Below the pieces are notes generated by a model. It had not been told where the DNA came from, did no database searches, and worked only from the letters and a program-made list of their open reading frames with translations. A stretch of 64,000 nt of DNA, from contig NZ_JBELZM010000010.1 in the NCBI RefSeq assembly GCF_040273735.1, positions 1 to 64,000 of the forward strand. The letters run 5' to 3'. The DNA is from Solibacillus sp040273735 (lineage in GTDB: Bacteria; Bacillota; Bacilli; Bacillales_A; Planococcaceae). How positions within the stretch are numbered: position 1 is the stretch's first letter; each line of letters starts with the position of its first letter. The position numbers and the translations under genes are program-made. Shown here piece by piece: positions 6,692 to 16,131 of this stretch.

Positions 6692-7732
6692 ATGCTAATC
6701 CAACAAATTCTTTTAAAAATTTTACATACTTTTCAACAGGAACGTACTGTTTCCGCAGCCTATCATTTATTGAAAGGGAAGCGATCAGGGCAGACAATAC
6801 ATGATGTGGGACTCTTTAATTTATATTCCTACTTTGGACTGCTCCCGAAACTAGCTCGTCATAAATTTGATGAGCAAATTGATCTCTTGTTTGCCAAGAA
6901 TATTATTATAATAGAGGAAAACGGTTTTTATACAATGACCGAACAAGGAAAACAACTTGCCTCACAACCTGTGCCTATTTCTTTTGATGGCTGGCATTAC
7001 CGTGGCAATGAACATATGTTTTTCGGCAGGCTTTCGCTTATTATCCAAAGTCTGTCACATCAGCTCCATCATAAAAAAGCGTTTATACCAATTGAAAGAA
7101 ACGAACAGACACAGCAATGGGTACGCCAATTTTTAGTGCGTCACCATTATCAGAACGGCTTGCTGCAACAAGCAATTTACACAGAAATATCGGCAAGTTT
7201 ATCTGAAATTGCAATGGAAGAAAACATGAAAGATATACTCATGTATCGATTAACCGGCTATAATGAACCGGGATTTACGTGGCAGCAACTTGCATTTGGC
7301 TATAATATGCAGGAAATGGATGTACAACTGCACTACATCAGCGCATTGCATACTTGGTTGAACGTATTGAACCGTGAAAAAATACAATACCCGATACTTA
7401 ATGAAATTATGCAAAATATCCGTGTGGAAGTAGTGTTGACTGCTTCCACAAACTTAACCGCCCAGTTATACAAAGCGGGGAGAACACTGGAAGAGATCAG
7501 TCATATTCGTCGATTGAAAATGAGTACGATTGAAGATCATATTGTCGAACTTGCTATGAATGAACCGAACTTTTCTATTGAGCCATTTGTAACAAGTGAA
7601 GAACAGAAACAAATACTGGATGCAGTTGAAGATTATGATACGAAACGATTAAAAACATTGAAGGAATTACTGCCGCAGCTAAGCTATTTCCAACTGCGGC
7701 TGACGTTGGCGAAAGGAGCGACACCAAAATGA
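6692..7732 (+). CDS. ypbB: RecS-associated helix-turn-helix protein YpbB
   Basis: This 346-residue protein is homologous by order and length to B. subtilis YpbB, encoded just before the RecQ-like helicase. The last third ('LYKAGRTLEEISHIRRLKMSTIEDHIVELA', about 252-281) is a helix-turn-helix of the kind found at the C-terminus of RecQ helicases. Here the helicase itself lacks that part, so the two proteins may work as a split RecQ; this is inference. It overlaps recS by four bases (ATGA), giving translational coupling. The ribosome site is GAGGG. The biochemical role is not established. Confidence 0.8.
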   Translation: MLIQQILLKILHTFQQERTVSAAYHLLKGKRSGQTIHDVGLFNLYSYFGLLPKLARHKFDEQIDLLFAKNIIIIEENGFYTMTEQGKQLASQPVPISFDGWHYRGNEHMFFGRLSLIIQSLSHQLHHKKAFIPIERNEQTQQWVRQFLVRHHYQNGLLQQAIYTEISASLSEIAMEENMKDILMYRLTGYNEPGFTWQQLAFGYNMQEMDVQLHYISALHTWLNVLNREKIQYPILNEIMQNIRVEVVLTASTNLTAQLYKAGRTLEEISHIRRLKMSTIEDHIVELAMNEPNFSIEPFVTSEEQKQILDAVEDYDTKRLKTLKELLPQLSYFQLRLTLAKGATPK

Positions 7733-9174
7733 ATTTACAAAGGGCTTTGAAGCAATATTTCGGCTATGATGCATTTCGCCCAGGTCAAGAAGAGATCATC
7801 ATTAATATTATTGATGGCAAAGATGTTGTTGCCATTTTACCGACCGGGATGGGAAAATCACTTTGTTACCAGCTGCCGGGCTATTTATTTCAAAAACCGG
7901 TTCTTATTGTGTCGCCACTTTTATCGCTCATGCAAGACCAGGTGGATCAGTTAAAGCAAATGGGGGAAAAACGGGTTGTGGCATTGAATTCCTTTTTAAC
8001 TCCAGAACAGAAAAAGTATGCACTTCACTATTTGGAAGAATATCGATTTATATTCGTATCACCAGAAATGCTGTTGCAGCCTCAAGTAAAGGCGAGAATT
8101 CAGGGAATGGAACTTTCGTTAATAGTTGCGGATGAAGCACATTGTATCTCACAATGGGGATTTGATTTTCGACCGGACTATTTACGGATTGGCGAAATAT
8201 TATCGGAATCGAAGCGTCCGCCTATACTTGCGTTATCAGCGACAGCAACAGATACGGTTTTGGCAGATATCCAATCTTATTTAAAAATGAATTCACCTTT
8301 TCACTATATGCACGCTGTAAACAGGGATAATATCCATCTTGTGAAAAAGCTGTTCTCAGAGCGTGAGGAAAAGATTGAATGGATTATTGAACATGTTAAA
8401 AATACAGCCGGCCCGGGCATAATTTATACGCAATCTAGGTCAAAAGCAGAGGCGATCAGTTTACAGCTTCTAGAGCAAAATATTTCGGCAGCCGCCTATC
8501 ATGCCGGGAAGGAAGCTCAGGACCGCCAATTTATACAGCAGCAATTTTTAGCTGGTCAGCTGGAATGGATTGTTGCGACAAATGCATTTGGGATGGGTGT
8601 CCATAAAGAAAACGTCCGTCAAGTCATACATGAAACAATGCCTGCAACATTGTCGAATTATATGCAGGAAATTGGGCGGGCTGGCCGCGATGGCGAGAAA
8701 GCAGTTGCCTTTTTGTTGTATTGTGATGGTGATGAGCAATTTGCAAAATTTATCGCGTCAGAAGATTTGCCAAAAAATATACATGTGGACAGATACGCAG
8801 AAGTGATAGCTGCCGGGGAACACCCTCAGACATTACTTGCTAACGGAGAAATGTCAGAAGTGGTTTTCCGTGTTTTAAGTTATTGGCTGGCCCGGGAATC
8901 AGCCGAGGAAGTAAAGAGCCGGATGCTGAATTTACAGATTAAAAAATTTGAAGAGGTACAGCTTGTGTTAATGCTTATTGAACATTCGGATTGTATGCGG
9001 AAGCAAGTAGTTCAGTACTTTGGTCAGCAATTAACAGAGCATCAGGAAAATTGTTGTTCCAACTGTGGAATCGAACTGTCGCAAATTGTTGAAGAAAGAG
9101 ATATTTCAAAAACTATGATTAAAATGACAAATTGGCAACACCGTCTCAAGAAAATATTGTTAATAAACTCTTAA
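7729..9174 (+). CDS. recS: RecQ-family ATP-dependent DNA helicase RecS
   Basis: This superfamily 2 helicase unwinds DNA 3' to 5' in recombination and repair. Motifs in order: 'LPTGMGKSLCYQLP' Walker A (K43), 'VADEAHCISQW' Walker B, 'LSATAT' motif III, 'YTQSRSKAEAI' motif IV, and 'GRAGRDG' motif VI. A small zinc-binding end (C...CCSNC near 440-455) is present, but the winged-helix and HRDC domains of full RecQ are missing; at 481 residues it is the short RecS type. The start overlaps ypbB, matching B. subtilis gene order. Confidence 0.92.
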   Translation: MNLQRALKQYFGYDAFRPGQEEIIINIIDGKDVVAILPTGMGKSLCYQLPGYLFQKPVLIVSPLLSLMQDQVDQLKQMGEKRVVALNSFLTPEQKKYALHYLEEYRFIFVSPEMLLQPQVKARIQGMELSLIVADEAHCISQWGFDFRPDYLRIGEILSESKRPPILALSATATDTVLADIQSYLKMNSPFHYMHAVNRDNIHLVKKLFSEREEKIEWIIEHVKNTAGPGIIYTQSRSKAEAISLQLLEQNISAAAYHAGKEAQDRQFIQQQFLAGQLEWIVATNAFGMGVHKENVRQVIHETMPATLSNYMQEIGRAGRDGEKAVAFLLYCDGDEQFAKFIASEDLPKNIHVDRYAEVIAAGEHPQTLLANGEMSEVVFRVLSYWLARESAEEVKSRMLNLQIKKFEEVQLVLMLIEHSDCMRKQVVQYFGQQLTEHQENCCSNCGIELSQIVEERDISKTMIKMTNWQHRLKKILLINS

Positions 9175-9255
9175 TCTACTAACGAACCGTTTACTTTTAT
9201 GTAGAAATTGGTCATAATAAAGTTATAATTTTTAGTAGTTGGAGGGGTGCAGGCC

Positions 9256-9978
9256 ATGACAAAAGAAGATTACCGGGAGAAGGTAGAGGAGCATCGTCAA
9301 GAGATTGACCTACATAACGAGTCAGGTACAAAAATGTCACGTGTTAGCCGACATCGAAAGAAAAACGGAAAAAAACAAACTAACCCAATTATGACGGTTT
9401 TAACAGTTGTCTTAATTTTTATACCATTAGTTATTTTAGCATATGTGTGGTTGATCTATGAACCGAACACATCTGCAAGTGAAAACGTAAACGTGGATAA
9501 GAAAGACGACTTAGTAGTGGAGATTCAAAAGCAGGATCCGAAAACACAGCCATCTGCTGCTAACGATGACGAAGAAAAAGAAGAAACAAATGATGATAAT
9601 AATGCCGAAGTGGATGAGGCTAAAGCTAAAGCTAAAGCGGAGAAAGAAAAATTAGCTGCTGAAGAAGCGAAAAAGGCGGAAGCAAAAATCGCAAAAGAAA
9701 AGGCTGAAAAAGAAGCAGCGGAAATAAAAAAGGCGGAAGAAGCACAGAAGGTAGCAGCGGCTAAAGCGAAAGAGCAGGAAGCGAAGAAAAAAGCTGCCCA
9801 GGATGCGGCTAAAGCACAGCAAAAAACACATACTGTACAATCGACTGACAATTTATACCGCATCGCATTAAAGTACTACGGTAATGGTAGTGCTGAATAT
9901 GTTAATAAAATAAAAGCTGCCAACAATTTATCTTCCGACAGTATTTCAACCGGGCAAGTTTTAGTAATTGTTCCATAA
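9256..9978 (+). CDS. ypbE: Membrane-anchored LysM protein YpbE
   Basis: The start is set at ATG 9256, 8 bases after GGAGGGG; an upstream GTG at 9247 overlaps that site. The 240-residue product has a basic cytoplasmic N-terminus, one membrane segment near residues 44-66, a linker rich in Lys, Ala and Glu (about 110-190) likely to form a long helix, and a C-terminal LysM domain beginning 'HTVQSTDNLYRIALKYYG' that should bind peptidoglycan. It would tether membrane to wall. Position after recS matches ypbE of B. subtilis. Function unknown. Confidence 0.85.
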   Translation: MTKEDYREKVEEHRQEIDLHNESGTKMSRVSRHRKKNGKKQTNPIMTVLTVVLIFIPLVILAYVWLIYEPNTSASENVNVDKKDDLVVEIQKQDPKTQPSAANDDEEKEETNDDNNAEVDEAKAKAKAEKEKLAAEEAKKAEAKIAKEKAEKEAAEIKKAEEAQKVAAAKAKEQEAKKKAAQDAAKAQQKTHTVQSTDNLYRIALKYYGNGSAEYVNKIKAANNLSSDSISTGQVLVIVP

Positions 9979-10005
9979 TTTTTTCTATCTTTTATAACGA
10001 CTAGT

Positions 10006-10038
10006 AAAAAGACGAACCGTTCCGGCTCTCGTCTTTTT
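10006..10038 (+). terminator. Terminator after ypbE
   Basis: AAAAAGACGA pairs perfectly with TCGTCTTTTT. Confidence 0.75.
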
Positions 10039-10157
10039 CTTTATGAAAGAAATTTATTATTTTAGCAAATTAAATAACACTACGTTAAATTAATGGTTAT
10101 CAAAACATTAAATAAGGCTATTGTATAATTAGTCTTTTTTGAATTGGAGGACCGTGT

Positions 10158-10916
10158 ATGGTCATAATAAGTATTATCGGAATCGCCTGTATTTCGGTGC
10201 TTCTCTATATGTATAAAGAAGCACATGAAAATAATATCCGGTCACATGAAGTGAAAGCAAATGGCGATAGTGAAACAATCCATCTATTTTTCATATCGGA
10301 TACACATGCGCGCAAAATTAATGAGACGATGATTGATTCGATTGATCAAAATATACAGGCTGTCCTCATAGGGGGAGATTTTGTCGATCGTCGGACTTCT
10401 GAAGAAACATTGCTTCATAATATCGGTATGCTTAAAAAACTTGGCCCTACCTATTTTATATGGGGAAATAATGATATCGAATTCGGTGAACAAAAGCTGC
10501 GTCAACTGCTGGAAGAACATCATATCCATATTATAGAGAATGGGTCAATCAGGCTCGAAAGCAAAAATGATCTGTCAGTCAGCGCGGTTTCATATCGTCC
10601 CGGGGGACAGAACATCCAGCGTGCAATCGGGCAATGCGAAGAAAAGAACACAGTTTTCATTGCACATAATCCGGAGTTATTCGGCAAAGTACATAAGCAG
10701 TTTAAGCCACTGCTCAGTATTGGGGCACATTTACATGGCGGGCAAATTCGCCTTGGGAAATTTGGACTGCAGCCACACGGATATTTTAAAAAAATCAAAA
10801 ACCGCTATGAACTTGTAAGTAACGGATATGGTACGACTCTTGTACCGTTGCGCCTCTGCGCTAAACCGGAAAGTCATCTAATTACAATTGTATTTGAGCA
10901 AGATGAATTGAAATGA
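10158..10916 (+). CDS. ypbG: Membrane-anchored metallophosphoesterase YpbG
   Basis: This calcineurin-like phosphoesterase of 252 residues has an N-terminal membrane anchor (about 1-18). Metal-binding blocks appear in order: 'ISDTHA' (about 48-53), 'GGDFVD', 'WGNNDIEF', 'IAHNPE' and 'GAHLHGGQ'. The GNND variant replaces the usual GNHD, as in the YkuE/YpbG subgroup. The substrate is unknown; relatives act on phosphodiesters at the membrane, including lipid-linked ones. GGAGG precedes the ATG. A spacing of 41 bases to ypdA allows cotranscription. Confidence 0.85.
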   Translation: MVIISIIGIACISVLLYMYKEAHENNIRSHEVKANGDSETIHLFFISDTHARKINETMIDSIDQNIQAVLIGGDFVDRRTSEETLLHNIGMLKKLGPTYFIWGNNDIEFGEQKLRQLLEEHHIHIIENGSIRLESKNDLSVSAVSYRPGGQNIQRAIGQCEEKNTVFIAHNPELFGKVHKQFKPLLSIGAHLHGGQIRLGKFGLQPHGYFKKIKNRYELVSNGYGTTLVPLRLCAKPESHLITIVFEQDELK

Positions 10917-10957
10917 GCAAATAGGATTTACAGGAATTGGAATAAGGAGATGTTAGT

Positions 10958-11923
10958 ATGCAAAAGGTAGAAGCAATCATTGTTGGTGGAGGTCCTTGTG
11001 GATTAGCTGCAGCGATTGAACTACAAATTATCGGATTGTCGCCAATCATTATCGAAAAAGGTAATATTGTCAATGCGATTTATAATTATCCAACACATCA
11101 GACTTTTTTTAGTACGAGTGAAAAACTGGCAATCGGTGATGTGCCGTTTATTATTGAGCAACGAAAACCGAAACGCAATCAGGCGCTTGTCTATTATCGC
11201 GAAGTGGTGAAGGCAAAGAAACTTCACGTAAATCGATTTGAATCAGTGAAAAGTGTTGAAAAGACGGACGGTTTATTTCATGTACTGACAGATAAAGACA
11301 GCTATGAAACACCGTATGTAGTCATTGCAACTGGCTATTACGATCATCCGAACTATTTGAAGATACCGGGGGAAAGTTTGCCTAAAGTCCATCATTATTT
11401 TAAAGAAGGACACCCGTTCTTCGATTTGAATGTGCTTGTAATCGGCGGTAAAAACTCTGCAATTGATGCAGCATTGGAGCTCAATAAAGCAGGCGCTCAT
11501 GTGACAGTCATCTATAGGGGCAATGATTATTCCCCTAGTATTAAGCCTTGGGTCTTGCCGGAATTTTTAGGTCTTGTCCGAGAAGGTGAAATAACAATGC
11601 ACTTTAATACAGAAGTAAAAGAAATCAAAGAGAACGAAGTCATTATCGAAATCGGGGGACAACAAGAAACAATCGCTAATAATGTTGTATTTGCAATGAC
11701 TGGTTATCACCCTGATCATCGCTTCATCCGTGAAATGGGTGTCGAGATTGATGAACAAACAGGAAGACCGACATTTGATCCTGATACAATGGAAACAAAC
11801 GTAGAAAATTTATTTATTGCCGGTGTCATTGCAGCAGGAAATAATGCCAATGAAATCTTTATAGAAAATGGCCGATTTCATGGGAAGATGATTGCTCAAA
11901 AAATTGCTCGTCAAACTACATAA
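10958..11923 (+). CDS. ypdA: Bacillithiol disulfide reductase YpdA/Bdr
   Basis: This FAD-containing, NADPH-dependent oxidoreductase reduces oxidised bacillithiol, keeping the thiol pool reduced. The 321-residue protein shows 'VGGGPCGLAAAIEL' (FAD Rossmann, about 9-22; the Cys in this loop is the conserved YpdA cysteine), a second dinucleotide fold 'VIGGKNSAIDAALEL' (about 158-172), and the C-terminal FAD contact 'LFIAGVIAAG'. Unlike thioredoxin reductase it lacks a CxxC pair. It matches the ypdA-ansA neighbourhood of B. subtilis and fits with bshA at 46.4 kb. Confidence 0.92.
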   Translation: MQKVEAIIVGGGPCGLAAAIELQIIGLSPIIIEKGNIVNAIYNYPTHQTFFSTSEKLAIGDVPFIIEQRKPKRNQALVYYREVVKAKKLHVNRFESVKSVEKTDGLFHVLTDKDSYETPYVVIATGYYDHPNYLKIPGESLPKVHHYFKEGHPFFDLNVLVIGGKNSAIDAALELNKAGAHVTVIYRGNDYSPSIKPWVLPEFLGLVREGEITMHFNTEVKEIKENEVIIEIGGQQETIANNVVFAMTGYHPDHRFIREMGVEIDEQTGRPTFDPDTMETNVENLFIAGVIAAGNNANEIFIENGRFHGKMIAQKIARQTT

Positions 11924-11935
11924 GGGGTGAATGTT

Positions 11936-12901
11936 GTGAAGAAAAAAGTAGTGCTAATTACGACAGGTGGAACGATTGCGAGTACACGCAACAAGAAGAA
12001 CAAACTGGAGTCCGGCAAGCTGGATGGTCAAGCCATTTTATCGATGTGCCAGCTTGAAAATGAAATGGATATTGAATTGATTGATTTATATCAGATTCCA
12101 TCGATGCATATGACTTTTGAAAATTTAAATTTACTGAATCAAACGGTTGAAAATGTTTTTAAAGATCAAACGGTAAGCGGAATTGTCATTACACATGGTA
12201 CAGACAGCTTAGAGGAGACGGCCTACTTTTTAGAGCTGACAATTCATGACGAACGTCCGGTTATTGTTACAGGTTCACAAAAATCACCTGGCGATATTGG
12301 TACAGATGTTTATTCCAATCTGCGTAATTCCTTATTGGTTGCTTCGAATGAAGAGGCAAAAAATATAGGGGTGTGCGTTGTATTTAATGAAAAAATCATT
12401 CATTCCAAATACGTGAAAAAAATGCACTCTTCAAGCATTAACGGCTTTGGTTCAATCGGCTATGGGATGCTTGGTTTTATCGATAATGACGAGGTCATCA
12501 TTTATCAGAAGCCAACCCATAAAGAAGTATACGAAATAAAAGAAAGCTATCCTGCTGTTGAAATTGTATTTGCTTATTTAGGAGCAGGCTCTATCATTTT
12601 GGATGCACTCTACGAAGCAGATGTTGAAGGTGTAGTACTAGTAGGTGCCGGTAGAGGACAAGTTGCCCCGAAAATGATGGACGCGATTGAAAAGCTCTGT
12701 CAAAAAGGAACCAAAGTTGTATTAACGACATCGACTGAAGAGGGACGTGTTTTCCCGACATACGATTATTACAGTAGTGCGAATTACTTGAAAGATACCG
12801 GGGTCATTATGGGCGGGGACTTTGATCCGAAGAAAGCGCGTCTGAAGCTCCTGTTGATGATTGCGAACGGTAATACAAATTTTGATACATTTATGCATTA
12901 A
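11936..12901 (+). CDS. ansA: L-asparaginase, type I
   Basis: This enzyme hydrolyses asparagine to aspartate and ammonia in the cytoplasm. GTG at 11936 is taken as start because AAGGGG lies 8 bases upstream and the protein then opens MKKKVVLITTGGTIAST like relatives; an in-frame GTG at 11927 overlaps the ribosome site. The first catalytic threonine lies in 'TTGGTIAST', the second in 'THGTDSLEETA', with an assisting lysine in 'GSQKSPGD'. 321 residues with no signal peptide. It starts 12 bases after ypdA and ends in a strong terminator. Confidence 0.92.
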   Translation: MKKKVVLITTGGTIASTRNKKNKLESGKLDGQAILSMCQLENEMDIELIDLYQIPSMHMTFENLNLLNQTVENVFKDQTVSGIVITHGTDSLEETAYFLELTIHDERPVIVTGSQKSPGDIGTDVYSNLRNSLLVASNEEAKNIGVCVVFNEKIIHSKYVKKMHSSSINGFGSIGYGMLGFIDNDEVIIYQKPTHKEVYEIKESYPAVEIVFAYLGAGSIILDALYEADVEGVVLVGAGRGQVAPKMMDAIEKLCQKGTKVVLTTSTEEGRVFPTYDYYSSANYLKDTGVIMGGDFDPKKARLKLLLMIANGNTNFDTFMH

Positions 12902-12905
12902 TCAT

Positions 12906-12937
12906 AAAAACTCGGCATCAAATCAGCCGAGTTTTTA
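12906..12937 (+). terminator. Terminator after ansA
   Basis: AAAAACTCGGC pairs with GCCGAGTTTTT. Confidence 0.8.
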
Positions 12938-13029
12938 TATTTTCTAGACAAATATTGGGTATGCCACACTGTTGTGAAAAAAATAGTGCTATACTGATTA
13001 AGAGTCGAGAATCGAAAGGAGCCGGCATG

Positions 13030-13701
13030 ATGTTTATACTTTTATCAGCTGCGATTGCGCCGGGTTTAGCCCTTTTAAGCTACTTTTATTTACGCAATGA
13101 GATGGATACCGAGCCACGGCGTACATTAATGCATTCTTTCATATATGGTGGGGTTATTACATTCCCCGTTTTATTTATACAGTTCGTAATTAAAGAAGAA
13201 CAGACATTTTCGAATCCTTTTTTTATCAATGCCGTATTTACCAGTTCGATAGAAGAGTTCGTAAAATGGCTCATTATTTTAGCAGTAATTTTACGTCATA
13301 TTGAGTTTGACGATCCGTATGATGGCATTTTGTATGGGGCAGCTGTTTCATTAGGCTTTGCTACTGTGGAAAATGTACTCTATTTATTATCCTTCGGAAT
13401 CGATCAAGCTTTTATGCGTGCGCTATTGCCGGTTTCGAGTCACGCTCTGTTCGGAGTAGTAATGGGTTACTATTACGGGAAAGGGAAGTTCTCAAGTAAC
13501 GAAATACAGAAGAAATACATCGCGCTTGCCCTCTTTGCCCCTGTAGGACTTCATATTATGTATAATTCAATTTTAATGTTAGAAGAATACTTTATGTATG
13601 CGATGCTGCCGTTTATGCTGTTTTTATGGACGTTTGCATTGCGCAAAGTAAAGCAGGCACACGAACATCTAATTGAGCATTTATCCCGCAGTAACGGGTA
13701 G
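13030..13701 (+). CDS. prsW: Site-1 membrane protease PrsW
   Basis: This intramembrane metalloprotease-like protein of the CPBP/Abi-related group cleaves the anti-sigma factor RsiW in B. subtilis, releasing SigW. ATG 13030 gives the expected MF- start and sits 8 bases from GAAAGGAG. Several membrane helices are evident. Catalytic elements are 'SSIEEFVKW' (the EExxK motif), 'FATVENVLYL' and 'SHALFGVVMG' (His). About 223 residues, typical. Its last six codons and stop (LSRSNG) are supplied by an intergenic repeat also present after birA, so the C-terminus may have been replaced. Confidence 0.9.
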   Translation: MFILLSAAIAPGLALLSYFYLRNEMDTEPRRTLMHSFIYGGVITFPVLFIQFVIKEEQTFSNPFFINAVFTSSIEEFVKWLIILAVILRHIEFDDPYDGILYGAAVSLGFATVENVLYLLSFGIDQAFMRALLPVSSHALFGVVMGYYYGKGKFSSNEIQKKYIALALFAPVGLHIMYNSILMLEEYFMYAMLPFMLFLWTFALRKVKQAHEHLIEHLSRSNG

Positions 13702-13757
13702 TAATTTCAAATCGGCGGAGATGAAGAACCCCGTTGATTGAAGTTTCACTTTATTCC
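13681..13757 (+). repeat. Short copy of intergenic repeat, overlapping the prsW end
   Basis: TTATCCCG..TAACGGGTAGTAA and, further on, ..TGATTGA.GTTT.ACTTTATTC match the two ends of the longer element at 49740-49955. The central part is missing here. It supplies the prsW stop codon. Confidence 0.65.
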
Positions 13758-13772
13758 GCAGCAATCATTTAT

Positions 13773-13813
13773 AAAAGGTTTGTTACAAATATTTTTGTAG
13801 CAAACCTTTTTCT
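13773..13813 (+). terminator. Terminator after prsW
   Basis: AAAAGGTTTG pairs with CAAACCTTTT, with an inner TTACAAA/TTTTGTA stem, followed by Ts. Confidence 0.75.
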
Positions 13814-13890
13814 ATGTAAAAAATCTTATTAGCAAACTAAAAACGAGTGAAGAAAATATTTTCAATAGACTTAAAAAAGCAACTTTACAA

Positions 13891-13920
13891 TGTATAAACT
13901 TTTCAATTTTCTCCATCCTA
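13891..13920 (+). promoter_or_regulatory. Candidate SigG promoter of sleB-ypeB
   Basis: TGTATA (-35 like TGAATA), a 17-base spacer and CATCCTA (-10 like CATACTA) match forespore SigG promoters at 11 of 13 positions. The start of transcription would fall very near the ribosome site, so the leader would be unusually short. sleB is SigG-dependent in B. subtilis. Confidence 0.45.
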
Positions 13921-13937
13921 CTGAAAAAGGAGTGGAA

Positions 13938-14726
13938 ATGTCAGTGAAAAAAATCGTCTTGTTCGTATTCATTATATCAAGTAGTTTTGTAAGTCATACA
14001 TTCGCATTTTCAGGTCAGGATGTGCAGCGAGGTGCATTTGGTGACGATGTAATCGAGTTACAGGCACGACTTCAATATTTAAGTTACTATAATGGAAAAA
14101 TTGACGGAAAATTTGGTTACGGAACGTATTGGGCGCTTCGTAATTTCCAGGAGCAATACGGGCTACCTGTAGACGGAATTGCCGGAAGGTCTACGAAGGA
14201 AAAGCTTGAGAATAATTCGGATTTTGATAAGGGATGGGTTCATAAACAAATCAATGCAGGGAACAGCTTTACGTATTATGGCGGGATTGCACTGGAAAAT
14301 CAGGTGAAAAAAGGCGGGAATGGCGGTAAAAGTGCAAATGATACAACCTCCATGCAGCTTCCGCCAGGCTACACAGATCAGGACTTGCAAATTTTAGCGA
14401 ATGCAGTATACGGGGAAGCACGAGGCGAGCCGTATGAAGGACAAGTCGCTGTTGCAGCCGTAATTTTGAATCGTCTGGAATCCCCGGAATTTCCGGATAC
14501 GATTTCGGAAATAATTTTCCAACCGTTAGCTTTCACAGCTGTTGCGGACGGCCAGATTTGGCTTACACCAAATGAACGTGCAAAACAGGCTGTATTGGAT
14601 GCGATTAACGGCTGGGACCCATCCGAGAATGCTTTGTATTATTTTAATCCTGTAACAGCGACAAGTGATTGGATTTGGTCTAGACCTCAAATCAAACAAA
14701 TTGGTGAGCATATTTTCTGCTTATAG
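13938..14726 (+). CDS. sleB: Spore cortex-lytic enzyme SleB
   Basis: This germination lytic transglycosylase depolymerises spore cortex peptidoglycan containing muramic-delta-lactam. ATG 13938 follows AAAGGAG. The protein has a signal peptide (about 1-27, ending FAFSG), a peptidoglycan-binding domain ('RGAFGDDVIELQARLQYL...PVDGIAGRST'), a Gly/Asn/Ser linker, and a SleB catalytic domain from 'LANAVYGEARGEPYEGQVAV', where the first Glu is the expected catalytic residue, to the C-terminus. 262 residues, slightly shorter than Bacillus SleB. Fourteen bases separate it from ypeB, the usual partner. Confidence 0.95.
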   Translation: MSVKKIVLFVFIISSSFVSHTFAFSGQDVQRGAFGDDVIELQARLQYLSYYNGKIDGKFGYGTYWALRNFQEQYGLPVDGIAGRSTKEKLENNSDFDKGWVHKQINAGNSFTYYGGIALENQVKKGGNGGKSANDTTSMQLPPGYTDQDLQILANAVYGEARGEPYEGQVAVAAVILNRLESPEFPDTISEIIFQPLAFTAVADGQIWLTPNERAKQAVLDAINGWDPSENALYYFNPVTATSDWIWSRPQIKQIGEHIFCL

Positions 14727-14739
14727 GCGGGGGTAAAAC

Positions 14740-16023
14740 ATGAAAAAATTTGCATATTTATTAGGTTTATTTGTCGTCATATTAGCCTTTGTTTCCTTTG
14801 ATCTATTTACACAAAATAAGGATTTGGAGCGAGCTGTTTATGCTACCCAATCAAGGGATCTATCGGCAGCCACTGAAAAATTATCGACATTGCATACAGC
14901 AGTGGAGCAATCTTTACTCTTTCAGGATGAAAAAGCTTTAAATAATGAATTGGACTCCATTTGGCGGATGAGCAGTGATTTAAGAAAAACTGTCGCGAAT
15001 TTGCCGATCCAGGCAGAAGTACAGAATGAATGGATGCGTTATTTAGGGAAAATAGGTGATAATGCAAAACAAGCGGCCGCTACTGGAGACTACGATAATT
15101 GGCGTAATAAAATGGGAACGGTAGCTTCCAATTTACATGCATTCGCAGAGGAATGGAATATTGCGACTGTTGCATTTTATGAAAATGATGGCAATTTAAA
15201 AAAGTGGTCAACGAATCATACGACAAACCTTAAAGATTCACCATTTATGAATGTATCAAAACAATTAAAAACATATAATGAAACTGATTTCCCCTTAACG
15301 GCGAGTGAATCGGACTATGAGAAAAAGCGGGAATTACAGCATTTAAAAGATAAAAAAATTACGAAAAACGAAGCCATTCAAAGATTTAAAAACTTTTTCC
15401 CGAATATTGATGATTCGATTGTAACGGTTACGAAAAGCAGTGATGATGCACCGTACCCGTTCTATCATATTCAATTTATCCACGGTTCAAAGATCGGTTA
15501 TGCAGACATAACCGAAAATGGCGGTCATCTACTTTCGTTCCTTCTAGAACGGCCGGTTAAAAAGGATGCGCGTTCACATGAAGAAATTCTGAATACTGCA
15601 AAAAGCTTTATGAATAAAGTAGGATACACTGATGTGAAGCTTTCAGAGTCACGAGAAAATCATGAAGCATGGCATCTCGTATTTACGAGGGTGTATGGAG
15701 ATGATGAAGCTTTAATTTACCCGGATAGTATTCAAGTGAAAATTGCGAAGGATAATGCGGAGATTTTAGGTGTCAACGCAATGGAATATATTCAGGAAGA
15801 AAAAATTAAAGAGCAAAGCGAAGTGCCGATAGATTGGGATAATTTTTTTGCTGATCATGTAGGTGTTGAACAAGTGCAAAAAATTTATACTGGCAATGGA
15901 AATCTGGAACTTCGTAAATGTTATGAAGTTATTGCAAGGCTCGACAATAAGACACAGGATACGTATCGTGTTGTAATTGATGCGGAAACACATGAAGTAA
16001 TCAAAAACGAAAAAGTGTTTTAG
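14740..16023 (+). CDS. ypeB: Germination protein YpeB
   Basis: This partner protein is required for SleB stability and localisation in the spore; it is processed during germination. The 427-residue protein has an N-terminal membrane or uncleaved signal segment (4-22), a helical N-terminal half to about residue 190, and PepSY-type domains in the C-terminal half ('KKITKNEAIQRFKNFFP...', 'ARSHEEILNTAKSFMNKVGY...', terminal 'YRVVIDAETHEVI'). PepSY domains are thought to inhibit proteases or hydrolases, consistent with holding SleB inactive. It is cotranscribed with sleB. Confidence 0.95.
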   Translation: MKKFAYLLGLFVVILAFVSFDLFTQNKDLERAVYATQSRDLSAATEKLSTLHTAVEQSLLFQDEKALNNELDSIWRMSSDLRKTVANLPIQAEVQNEWMRYLGKIGDNAKQAAATGDYDNWRNKMGTVASNLHAFAEEWNIATVAFYENDGNLKKWSTNHTTNLKDSPFMNVSKQLKTYNETDFPLTASESDYEKKRELQHLKDKKITKNEAIQRFKNFFPNIDDSIVTVTKSSDDAPYPFYHIQFIHGSKIGYADITENGGHLLSFLLERPVKKDARSHEEILNTAKSFMNKVGYTDVKLSESRENHEAWHLVFTRVYGDDEALIYPDSIQVKIAKDNAEILGVNAMEYIQEEKIKEQSEVPIDWDNFFADHVGVEQVQKIYTGNGNLELRKCYEVIARLDNKTQDTYRVVIDAETHEVIKNEKVF

Positions 16024-16131
16024 TGCCATGCGTCAGGTGCAAGATCCTGTAAAATTAATTGTAAAAATATAGCTATATTTACATTCCCGTGAGATAATAA
16101 AGTATCAATAATTTCTTATGGGGAGAGGCAA

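Noticed and set aside
9525..9863. Long antisense frame over ypbE
   Set aside because: Ala/Phe/Ser-rich translation is the mirror of the Lys/Ala/Glu-rich linker of YpbE; no ribosome site or family.
13890..13937. Upstream ATG start for sleB
   Set aside because: No ribosome site; the region instead carries a SigG-like promoter, and the signal peptide starts properly at 13938.
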